From positions 186,001 through 250,000 of the forward strand of contig CAOLHI010000652.1 of the NCBI GenBank assembly GCA_948474755.1: a stretch of DNA of 64,000 nt, in the 5' to 3' direction. A model generated the notes under the pieces. That model saw only the letters and a list, made by a program, of their open reading frames with translations, made no database searches and had not been told where the DNA came from. The first letter of the stretch is position 1; each line of letters begins with the position of its first letter. Positions 43,901 to 55,900 of the stretch are shown in pieces. Source of the DNA: Ctenosaura bakeri (Eukaryota; Chordata; Lepidosauria; Squamata; Iguanidae). The position numbers and the translations under genes were made by a program.

Positions 43901-46900
43901 CTTTATTGAGCCTCCCTTGGTGCAGAATTGTTCACCAGATCCAGAGAGAGAGAACTGGAATCCATGTGTGGAAATGACAGGGAAGAAGCTCCCAGTTGAA
44001 CGGTAGAACAGACTTTTAAAAGGGAGAGCCATAGAACAGATTCTTTCCATGGATGGTTTTCCTTTTGCTGGAGGCATTTGAGCAGAAGTTGGATGGCAGA
44101 AGAGAATTAAGAAGGTTCAGTTTAGAACCTGCATTGCAGGTAAGAGCTGGTTGGACTCGAAGGGCCTCTAAGGTACCTTCAAATTTTGTAAAGGAGCTTG
44201 TACCTCAAAGTCTCACGATGCAGATATTCCAGTCTATTCTGAGCTGCCAGTCTCTGCCTTGGTCTTGGCTCTAAGTGTGATTACAGTGCATTTTGGGGTA
44301 GTATGGAATAGGGAACATGGGAGCAATTTGGCTTAAATGTTTTGTTCATCATTGTAAAATAAAATATTTCATAATCCAAAATGTTTTCCAAAAAACTGGA
44401 TATGAGAGAAGGTAGACTCATACAGTCTTAGCACTAGAAGGGACCACAAGGGACATCTAGTCCAATCTGCTGCCTTTCAGGAATGCACAGTTCCAGCACA
44501 CGAAAGAGATGCCCATCCAATCTCTTGTTTAAAGAGCTCCAAAGAAGGAGTCTACCACACTTCAAGACAGTCCAGTCCACTTTCAAATAGTTCTTACAGT
44601 CAAGATCTTCTTCATGATTTATCTCTCATTCTAATTTGAACCCCTTAGTTCATATTGTGGTCTCTGGAGCAGCATAAAACAAGCTTGCCTCATCTTCCAC
44701 ATGGCTTCCCTTCAGATAGTCAAAGATAATTATCATGTTACCTCTCAATGTTTTCTTTTTTAAGCTAAATGCACCCAGCTCCTACTATCATTCCTTGTAA
44801 TGCTTGGTTTCCAGAGGTTTGACCATGTTGGCCAGCCTCCTCTGGACGTTTTCCAGCTTTCTTTTTGAAATGTTGTACCTTGAACAGGATTCCAGGTAAT
44901 GTCTGACCAAAGACAAAGAATGGCACTGCTGCTTCGACAGAGGCCTTTAATCCACATGCCACTGTCATCAGAGATGAGGTTGATCGTGACCTAAAAATGG
45001 CTTTTTTTGGTGGTGGGATTCTTTCCCACAAATATGTATTTGTGGCACCACCTTCTTGCATTTAAGAGAGGACTGTATGATTTGGAGATGGTGGCAAAAA
45101 GTAGGCTGAGAGGCAACAGCGAGAGGAGTCCATTATTTTTGTTCCGTGGAGCTGGCCTTGTGGCACTAAGTCTGCTGTCTGCGAGCATCCCAAAGAAATG
45201 AAGCAGGCTGAACTTTCCTCTTCAAGATCTTACTCATTCTGCCACTTAGTTTGAATCAAAAGATTAGTTAGCAGCCACCTTGAATCTCATTTTGGAAGAA
45301 AGGCAGAATATAAATTCAATAAATATAAATAAATACATTTCTTCACAAATTAGAGGAGGGAAAGTTCAGATTTTCTCTTCACAATAATCTAGAACAAGCC
45401 TGGTACTATTCTTAGTATTTTTCTGTTCCCAAGCTCCAATTTTGACACAGTGTGGGCCAGTTTATCATTTATCTTTGGAGTCAGCCTCCCTGATGTGGAT
45501 TTTCAAAATGGCATATTGGATAGCTGTAAGACAGTGGTTCTCAACCTTCCTAATACCGCGACCCTTTAATACAGTTGCTCATGTTGTGGTGACCCCCTAC
45601 CATAAGATTATTTATTTATTATTTACAATGCCTCCCCCCCCCCCCGGCAAAGTCCGCCTTGCCGGCCATGAACGGGGGTGGGTGGGCAGGGAGGGAAAGA
45701 GGAGCCGCGCCTCTCCCCCGGGAAAAAACTCCGAGAACCCCCCCCCAGGCTCTGCTTCTGCTTTGCTCTCGTTTCCGCTGGGGGGGCAGTGTGGGAAAAG
45801 TTTCCAGAGTGTCGACCCTGGCCGTGGGGGGGGAGGAATCCCAGCGCCTTTGCTTTTGCGCTGGACGCAGCTTGCCCCCCCGGAAAAGTGCCTCTTTGCA
45901 GCCCCTCAGCCCTTCTGCAGCGCCCCCCTCCATGGCGAGTGGGGCAGGGGCTGTGGTGAGGAGGGGGCCTGCCCCCCATGCTGCCGCCGCTGCCCTCCCA
46001 AGCTGGCCCGTCAGACGGGAGGTTCTCCCGGTAGCGGAGAAGGGGAGCGATTTCAGTCCCTTCTGAACAGGGGGCAGGAGGACGCGAGCGCGTGGCTCAC
46101 GCTTGCACACCACCATCGAGGAGGGAATGGAGCCTAAGACCACCGGAAATACGTATTTTCCGATGGTCTTAGACGACCCCTGTGAAAGGGTCGTTCGACC
46201 CCCCAGGGGGTCGCGACCCACAGGTTGAGAACCACTGCTGTAAGAGGTGAAGATGGGTGTTTCGAATGAATGGCCCAAGTTTGCCTGAAAATTTTGACCC
46301 CTTCACAGGGAAGATAGTCCATGTTGGAAGGTATTTGCAGAGTTCGTGAGACTGACACACACACACCCCTCACCGCATGCAGGTAGTCACTGCCTGATAG
46401 AAATAAATGCTGTGTCTTATTAGAGAGAGCAGGAAGACGTCAAACTTCTTTTCCACTTGACTGTCTGGATCACAGTCCTGGAAAGAAGGGGGTAAAAACT
46501 TCAGCTTTACCAGTGCTGGAAACTTGCCAGCTGCCCTGCTGAATCCACGTATTTATCAAGACCATCGAATTATGCAGTTCTGGTATCCCTGCCAGTGAGC
46601 GTATCATCTGCCCTCAACTGCACAGTGTGTTTCTGTTATGCTTCAAGAGCAGACTGTTAAGGTTCTTTGGTCTCGTCCTGTTCTGATGTTGCAAGTTAGG
46701 TCTGAGTTAATTGTTAAGAATTGGGCAGTTCTTGGGTCAGGAATGTCAGAAAAAGAAGTCTTTGTTCCATCTTGTGTTCAGGTTGTGGACCCTGGTAGCT
46801 GGCAAACGTTCAGTTCTGTTGCCTTAAGGCTACAGGATCGGTTCCAGCCACCCTTGTATCTGATCACTCAATTGTAGAGCAATCTCTTGTTTGTATAAGG

Positions 46901-49900
46901 AGGCAGCTGTATGGCAAGGCTAATGGAGAACATTAGAAATGCCAAGTTTCACAGCTTAAAATGTGCTGGTGGATGCTAGACGGTTAATTGTCTGGTCTCC
47001 TTGAACTTGCTGAGCTACACTAAACTCTGAGCAAACTATAAAGATGCGAGAGTGGGGTATGGGGACTAGCTAGATTTGAGTAAAGCCTGCATTGCTGTCT
47101 GTCATTATGCAACTTGCATTTTTGGAAGGGGCCAGTAAATCCTGTGGTTGGGACAAAGAGTCAGTTGGAACAGAGTGGAACCTGCTGGGCGTGTAGCACA
47201 GGGAGTCAGTACAAGGCTCATCAGGACCAAGTTAAAGCCAAGAAGACTTAAAAATAGGATTCTGCAGGTTGGGGGTGGGTGGGCTGCACAACTTAGAGGC
47301 CAGAGTTTGAAAAGTTTGGGTAATGCCAAAATAATAGTGAACAAATGTCCAAGGCAGTTGGCTGTGTTCTTTGCTGGTGTGAAGCTTTTTTTAATTATTA
47401 GCATTTAAAGCATGTTCTGCAGCTAAGAAGTCACCCAGAAAGGCTTGTGTGGCTGTGTATGTACCTTCAAGTTGCCTGTTGACTTATGCCAACCCCATGA
47501 ATTTGATAGGAGTGCCTACCAGTTCCTTCCTCTGAAATAGGGCCTACAGCCCCTGTTGGAGATCTCCCATCCAAGTGTTATCCAGGGCTGATCCTGCTTA
47601 GCTTTCAAGAGCAGATGGAATCCGGTGCCTTTAGGGTACAAGACAAGACAGTCCTCAGTCTCAGGCTTGCAGTTTAAAAATAAAGGTACGACATAAAAGG
47701 AGAAGGGAATGGGAGGGAAGAGGAAAGAGAACAGAATAGAGGCCATTTCCGCACTCGAGAGTTATACCGCTACGATTCTACTTGCAACGTCCTATGAAAT
47801 CCTGAGGTTTGCAGTTTCAGGAGGGGCCAGCCCGCCCCCCCAAAACTACAAACCCCAGGATTCCATAGGAGGTTGCAAGTGCAATCGTAGCACTATAACA
47901 CTCGAGTGCAGAAATGGCCTGAGTCTCAGGGTCCTCCAGCATCCAAGCACTGATTTTCATCTCAGCCATGATGTTGGAACCTGTGAGGCTTCCAGAGTAC
48001 ATGACTGGCTCAGCTAAGATTCTTCTCCCTTATTCAGTACTGAGACTGTTCTTCTGGTACTGCCTTTTTCATGGAATCTCTACTCTGAGACTCCCGAGAA
48101 TAGCCTGTTAATATATTGAATTTGTTCATTATTAGGGAAAACTGCATTGTATATAGTGTTTTTTCTAATAAAAATGAATGCATTACCACTAAAAGAATGG
48201 CCCTGTCTGAGTTTTAAGGGTGTGTGTGTGGGGGGGAGGTCTTCTCTTGGTCTCATCATTACTGGGGGTAGATTTGGTGGGGAGGTGGGAGACGGCCTTC
48301 TTGGTGGCTGCTCCGAGGCTGTAGAATTCCACAGAAGCCTTAGTTTGAAAATCTCTCTGTTCTCTTGCCCCCAGCAAGCGAAGATTTTTTTATTTGAGGA
48401 AAGATTAGGTGGCCAAGTAGCTATGTAAAGGAGTTCATATCCTGCATTTTAATTGTTGTTGTATGGTTTTAAACAGTTTTATATTCTTGTAAATTATCAG
48501 TGTCTTAACGTTAATCTTAGTAATATTAATAATTAATGTTAATATGATTAGTAATATTGCATTAATATTAAATTATACAATGGTGACCTAAAGCTTTATT
48601 TTACTTTATTGAATAACTTTTTGTTATGAGGCAGCCAGTGAATACTATAAGTAAGTAAGCAAACAAACAAAATAGCAAAATTGGAATATATCTGCCCTTT
48701 GTTTCTTAAATACTTTATCTCTGAGTATTTGACTTGAAGCAGATTGGTTAGTGTAAGGTCCTACACTTGGGTAGAAAAAATGGAATCCACAAATATAGGA
48801 TGGGGGACACGTGGCTGGGTAGCAGTATGTGTGAAAGGGATCTAGGAGTCTTCATAGACCACAAGCTGAACATGAGTCAGCAGTGTGACGCGGCAGCCAA
48901 GAAAGCCAATGCAATTCTTGGCTGCATCAATAGGAGTATGGTGTCTAGATCGAGGGAGGTACTGGTACCACTCTACTCTGCCTTGGTTAGACCCCATCTT
49001 GAATCCTGTGTCCAGTTCTGGGCACCCCAATTCAAGAGGGACATGGTCAAGCTGGAGCAAGTCCAGAGGAGGGTGACCAAAATGGTGAGAGGCCTGGAAG
49101 CCGTGAAGCCCTATGAGGATAGACTTAGAGAGCTGGGTATGTTTAGTCTGCAGAAGAGAAGGCTAAGAGGGGACATGAGAGCCATGTTTAAATATTTGAA
49201 GGGATGCCACGTAGAGGAAGCAGAGGGCTTGTTTTCTGCTGCTCCAGAGACCAGGACAAGGAACAATGGATTCAAGCTGCAGGAAAGGAGGTTCCACCTG
49301 AACCTCAGGAAGAACTTCCTGACAGTCAGGGCTGTCCGGCAGTGGAATCTGCTGCCTCAATGGAGTGTAGTGGCGTCTCCTTCCTTGGAGGTTTTTAAGC
49401 AGAGGCTTGATGGGCATCTGTCGGGAGTGCTTTCAGGGTGTTCCTGCATGGCAGGGGGTTGGACTGGATGGCCCCTGTGGTCTCTTCCAACTCTACATTT
49501 CTATGATTCTATGGTTGGGAACTATTTACCTTGAAAACATGCAGCCATTGGGATGAGCGATAACAATTTTCCGTTATAAAAATTTAGCTTGGAAGGCCAC
49601 CAGTTGTATCTGATAGTCAGAAGCAGTAAACCTAGCTTCTCACAGTGCAGCTGGACTCCCTGTTGTGTTCCAGCAGCCCACACTGGTTGTGCCTCTGCCT
49701 TACGTGGGGAATGGGCAAGTCATAAGCTAGTACAGCTGATGTCTTAGTAAGGATGCGCCAAAGTAGACTTTGTCACTTAGTTTTTGATCACCGTACTCAT
49801 GGAAACCACAGGGATGTTCTGTGAATGAAACAGGCTGCGAACAGCGGCTTGATGCTAAACATGCAATATAAATAACGTTTTTTTTCCTTTTATTGCTAGC

Positions 49901-52900
49901 AAAGTCAAGTAGGAAGCTCACTTTCCTGTATTTGGCCAATGACGTCATCCAGAACAGTAAACGGAAGGGACCCGAGTTCACAAGGGAATTCGAATCTGTT
50001 CTGGTGGATGCATTTTCACATGTTGCCAGGTATGTTTATTTATTTATTTAATGTATTTCTATACCTTCTCTAAGCCCACAAGGGTTCCCAAAGCAATGAA
50101 CAAATAAAAACCAATCAAAACAATACAAAGATTAAAACATTTTTAAACCATGTTAAAATTCTCCTAAAAGCAGTCTAGAAACAATCCCAGAATCCAGTTT
50201 TGCAACAGTTAAAAGAGCTGTTTCAGACACTGAATACCATGCAAAATGGCAGTGCTTTGGCTTCCTGCTGGAAGGTTAAAGAGCTGGGGCCAGCCTAGCA
50301 TTCTTGGGTAGGGAGTTCCACAGTCGAGGTGCTGCTACAGAGAAAGCCCAGTTATGTGTACCCATCAACCTAACTGGTCTTTCAGAGGGAGAGCAGCTCT
50401 TTCCAGAACAGGTTTGTGATTCCAGTCCCAGGTTGGTTTTCCTACTAACGAGAAGCACTTCCATCTTGTTTGGGTTAAGCCTCTACCTGTTCACCCACAC
50501 CCAGTCCTTTACAGCATCCCGACAATGATTTGGTACTAATACAGCCTCCTTGGCATCCGTTGTAAAAGAGAGATAGAGCTGGGTATCATCAGCATACTGA
50601 CGACATCCAGTGCCAAAGCTTTGGATGACTTCTCCCAGCAGCTTCCCATAGCTGTTCATAAGCACAAGGGACAGTTTTAACCACTGTGGAACCCTGCAGG
50701 CAAATGGCCAAAAGGCTGAACTACAGTCCCCTACCACAACCCTCTGGGAACATTCAGCTCAGAAAGACTGGAATTAATGCAGAGCTCTGTATAATGAGAT
50801 TGGTGTTCCTCATTCTGCAGATTTGAGGCGATTTTTACTTTAGCTTAATTCTGAGAACTTTCTAGCCAAGTGGCAGTTGCTATCAGAAATAAAATCTATG
50901 CCAGTGCATTTTCTCATAGAAATAATTGCAGCTGGCTGATTGAGGGAAAACTTTTGTGGACCTTGCAGGAAAAAAATTGGGCTGCTTTGAACAGCCTACC
51001 TTGGATAAGACCAGCAGTACCCATTGCTCTTGTTTCCAGAAGCGGTTAGTCAGTTGATGCTGGGAAGCTTGGAAGATTGGCAAGGATGATCTTCTGTGTC
51101 TTGCCCTCAGCATCTGGTGTCCTGCTCGGTGGTACTTGTTCCTTGTGGAAACCTTGAAACACTTTTGTTGGTACAACTGACAAACTTCCGGAGTTGGACA
51201 GCTCTCTTGGTGGTATTCGGTTGTTAAGTGTCTTTCTTGGAATTCATTGTTTTCTCACAGTCAATGAGAACTGGGAATTGAAAGGGTTCAACTTTTCTTT
51301 GAATCTTCTTTTAGTCTCCATAATTGTAGAAAACTGAAAGCCAGCCATGAGGGAAGGTGCAGGGTTGGAGCATTCAGGTGGTGAACTCTCACGTGTGTTT
51401 GGTTTCCCACTTTGCAGCACTGGTGCTGGCCCTGGAGAAGTGGCAAGATGCAGTTTTTAAGGGGAATCTACATCTTTGTCCAGAATCACGGCTAGAGTGA
51501 GAACTGACATGGTTTTTAAAGTAGTAAATAAATTGTAGGTTGAGTCACTCCCTTCTTTTGTGAAAGCTGTATTTGGACCACAGCTTTATGGTTTCTGGAC
51601 TTGTATCTTGTCGCAATAGCAGATGTATCAGAAAGAAGCAGTAATGGATAAGCTGTGGTTTCTTTCATTGGCAGTGACAGCTGCCTTCTATGCTCAGCCT
51701 TTCCCTTGAGGAATGAACGAGCCAAGCTTCTCTCCATAGCAGTTTTTGCTCCCAGAAAATCCCCATCTTCATGGTTTATTTCTCCAGAGTGAGCAGGTGG
51801 TGTGAACAGGACTTCAGCGACCTCAGGTGTTGCAGAGTACCTGGTCCAAATTCTCTGAAGTGTGTTGCAGAGGCAGGCTGTGTGAGAAACAGGAGAGTTG
51901 GGATGTGTATTAGGGCCAGGGGAGATGGGGTGCATTGAAATTCACAGACTGAAATGCTGCCTCTAGGCCTCTAGTCCCTGTGTGATTGCTTGCTTAATGC
52001 ATTTTCTCCGTGGGGTTAGACTGGGCACTGTATCTAACCTGTCTGTTCAGCATAAATGTTCTCAGACTTCATCAAATCCAGCTTCCCTTTGATTCATTAT
52101 TTGAAGAATTATAACTGTGGCAAAAGAGCATCAGTTGGCGTATTCTCTCCAGAAATCTCAGCCTTTTTCCCCCAGACCTCCAATTGGCAGTCTGGTGCAG
52201 TTGCTAGTTATTCCACATGCCTTCACTCTGCCTGAACACCATTTGAAGTAAGGCCTGCCTCTCAAATGCTATGGATTTATCAGGTTTTTCTTTCAGATTG
52301 TCTTTCTACCTGGCTCACTCCATCTGTCACTAGGTGACTTTTCTCTTGCTGTGGGGCAGGCTACAAATGAGCAGCTATGTGTCATTTCCTGACGTGCAAT
52401 GCATTATCTTCTTGTTAAAGGCTGTGGTGCTATTTAGGGAAGACTGTAAGTCTGTAAACACTATGATACCTAGGACACACAGAGGAAGAAGTGATCAGGT
52501 GTGTTGTAGATAATCCTGTAGATAACACATTCAGTATGTGTTGCTGGTAACACATCTTGTTATTCTAAATCTGCACTTTTTTAAGTTCAGGCACCTATTA
52601 ATTGTAACTGCTGAACAGCTTTCCTGAAAAGTCGTGCTGATTCCCCATGGGTTTCCATAGCTGCTCCACTTCTGCGCCTAAATATTTTTTTGGTGGGGTG
52701 TAGGAGAGAAGAAGTTACTCTAGCACTCCCTGCCCCACTCTCTTCCCTCTTCCTTTTTAATTTATTATAAATTACGCAATACATTAAAAAAAAGGAAAAG
52801 AAACAATAATGAAAGATATACAGACAAAAGAATGAAAGAAAAAAAGGGGAAAAAACAAGCAGAAAGAGAAAAAATGTGAGAGAAAACAGAAAATAAATTT

Positions 52901-55900
52901 ACATTGACTTTTGACTTTCCTAACAACAACTATGTATCATACTATATAGAATAATTTTTCCCACTAAGATACTCTTCATGCAGTTCTTCAGCTTAATTAA
53001 ACCTGTTAAGTATCAAAGCCTACAGTTAACATGTTATTCTCATCTTTCTGCCAAAAGATGAAGGTTCTCAATCTTTCAAATATGGCACCAGTGATTTTTC
53101 TCTAATCCTTGTTGATAGTTTATCCATTTCAGCTTTGTCAGTCAGTTTCTGAAACTGAAGTAGTCTTCCCCCATCCCTTTTGTCCAGCTTCTGATGTGTT
53201 TCTCTTTGTGACTTTCCAGAGAGGCCGATGAGGGCTGCAAGAAGCCCTTGGAACGATTGCTGAACATCTGGCAAGACAGGAGTGTCTATGGCAGCGAGTT
53301 CATACAGCAGTTGAAACTATCTATGGAGGACTCGAGTAGTCCCCAGCCTAAAGGTAAAAAAAAAAAGTTCTTGTTTTTCCAAAACATCTTTGACTCAGGG
53401 ACTGGATTTTCCTGATTGGGGTGAGGACTTGTTGTACAACAACAGTGCTTATGGTGATGTGTTCAGGAGATTGGTTTGTACTTCTGGGATCTTGCATTGG
53501 TCCAATTAAGTGAGTGACAGTCTGTACAGTTTACACACAGCTGTATTGTATCCTGCATATCTCAGTTCTGTATAAGATGTGTCGGTGGTGTTAAATGTGT
53601 TGCCCAGTCTACCTTTGGGGAGCCCAGAGGTAGTTAACATCACCCCAGGTTTTCTCCAAGACCTTGGCAAGCAAGGGGGAACGGGGGATAGATCAGGGTG
53701 CATTGTTGGACCGCTGCATAACAGGGGCTGCTTCCTCCCCTTTGTTTTTAAACAATAGGGAAAAAACCCAAATGCCCCTTTTCTCCTTAATTAGGCTGCT
53801 GAAATGCAGAATGCTTGCAGTAGGCTGGAGGGGACTTTTGTGTAAAATGGACCGTTCTGCTCCCATACCCAGAACAAGTTGCTGATGACAGAATGTGCAC
53901 AGGAGCATCCTGTTGTGTGGCTTGGAGGCCAGGCTCTGCCTGGTGGGCCTTGATAATCTAATAAGAAAGCAAAATAGGCCTGAAGCCTTCCTGCCTTCTG
54001 GGCAGGGGAGAGTGACAGAAACACGGGAAGCTGCCTTCTGCCGGGTCATAGGAGATGTGCCATGCTCTCTGTTTTGACTGGCTGGTTCTTTTGAAGGTTT
54101 CAGGCAACAAAAAGGCCTTTCCCATCACCTGCTCCTTGTGTTCTGCTGCTGAGCTCTGGCTGATTTCACCTGTAAGACCATTCTCAGTCTACCTTTGCTG
54201 ATAAAAGTTTTTGGAGATTTGGTCTGGGTCTGCCCAGCAGAGAGACCTCTCATGCAGCAAGGGCTTTCTGTTTTCTCAGGTGAGATACAAGCCTTACTGC
54301 TCTTAAGAGGTCTGCCTTCACAGGGGCAGAGATGGAAATGACTGTATGCTACCAAGTGTGCTGCTTAGGAAGGATGACTAATCTGTAGTTGCTTAGTGCC
54401 ATCCCAGTCCATGATGCTTTGGGGAATCACTCAGAAAGGCAGCCTCCTGTCTTGAGAAGCCTCTCTCCAAATTCCCCTTTGGCGAAGAGGGTTCATAAAG
54501 AATTTATACAAGTGTATGTACCTGTCTGTGTGTGTGTGTGTGTGTGTATCTGTATCACAGCCTTTCTTTTTCAGCTGTGGATGTGAACTGAGGGTTTAGC
54601 CCATCCTCTCTGTAAGCATTATTGAAACGATAGTAGCTTTCAGGCCTGGCAGTAGCATTTGGGCTGCTGAGTAGTGTCCACGTCACTCACATCAGCACGA
54701 TATAGCTGTCATCCTGAAACTGGGGCAAAAGTATGTAATCAGACTAGATTTGTCATGCTTTTCCCCTGTGATATGAACCAGAGCATCCATGTGTACTTAC
54801 AAAGAAGGCCTTTTTTCTAGTGAGCTAGATTCAGGAGGGCCTTGTCAACTCTCAGCTGGGTTACCCTCTCTGAGCCTTTAATGCTGTGCATGTTGATAGA
54901 GCAGCACTTGGGGAAAAGGTGCCCTTGACGGAACTGGCTTTCCTTCGGTTTTTAGTTGGAAGCTCTGGCAAGGGAGAGGAGGAGGGGAAGAAGAGCCCAC
55001 TGCCTTCAGGAGGCTTTTCATTTGTGTTCTGGAAGGCAGCCAAGAACACCTGACCCCCTTGTAGATGGTGGCAGCAAATGCTTTCTGACCAGCTTGTGGC
55101 TCCATCTCTCTCTTGGTGCTGCCAGATGCTGCTTCCCTTCCAGGCACGGTTTCTGAAGGCTGTGTGTCAAACAGCCGTTGCCCTCTAGCTATCAGCCATC
55201 TGGATCTAGGTTCCCACTTGCAGAAAAAACATGAAGGTTGTTCCACATGCAAGTTGGGGAGAGTTTTTTCGTGAGTTGACTGTGGGAGGGGTTGGGGGGT
55301 GTCCAGGAAAGAGTGACGAGGAAGCACCCCTTTCCACTTCAGCTGCAGGCTTAGAGAATCATGGAGCTGAAAGTGACCACTAGGGCCACTGAGTCCAACT
55401 CCATTCTGCCATGCAAAGAATACACAGTGAGAGCACTCTTGACAGATGTCCATCCAGCCTCTGTTTGAAAACCTCCGAAGAAGGAGACTCCACCACACTG
55501 CATTGAGGCAACAGCAGATTCCACTGTCAAACTGCTGTTACTGTCAGAAAGGTCTTCCAAATGTTTAGGTGGAATCTCCTTTTCTGTAATTTGAAGCCAT
55601 TGCTCCATTGTGTCCTAGTCGCTGGAGGAGCAGAAGACAAACTTGCTCCATGTTCCCTGTGACATTTTTTCAAATATTCGAACATGGCTACTCTGCCGTA
55701 TCTTAACCCTCTCTTCTCCAGACTAAACACAGCCAGCTCTCTAATTCACTCCTCATAGGGCATCAGGGCTTCTCGTGTCCCTTTTCTGCTTTGCTGGCTT
55801 CGCTTGTCTGTAGAGGAGGAAGACAAAGAGAGCTAGTGATTGACCCCCCCATCACCCCCATTCTAGTAGCACCAGACATTGGGGTCCTCCTGCTGCCTTC

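Noticed and set aside
48767..49534. Frames of 130-313 residues sharing the segment [20 protein letters not shown] (also 8443, 12085, 25920, 38731, 42463)
   Set aside because: They are the C-terminal part of the CR1 retrotransposon ORF, not a host gene family.
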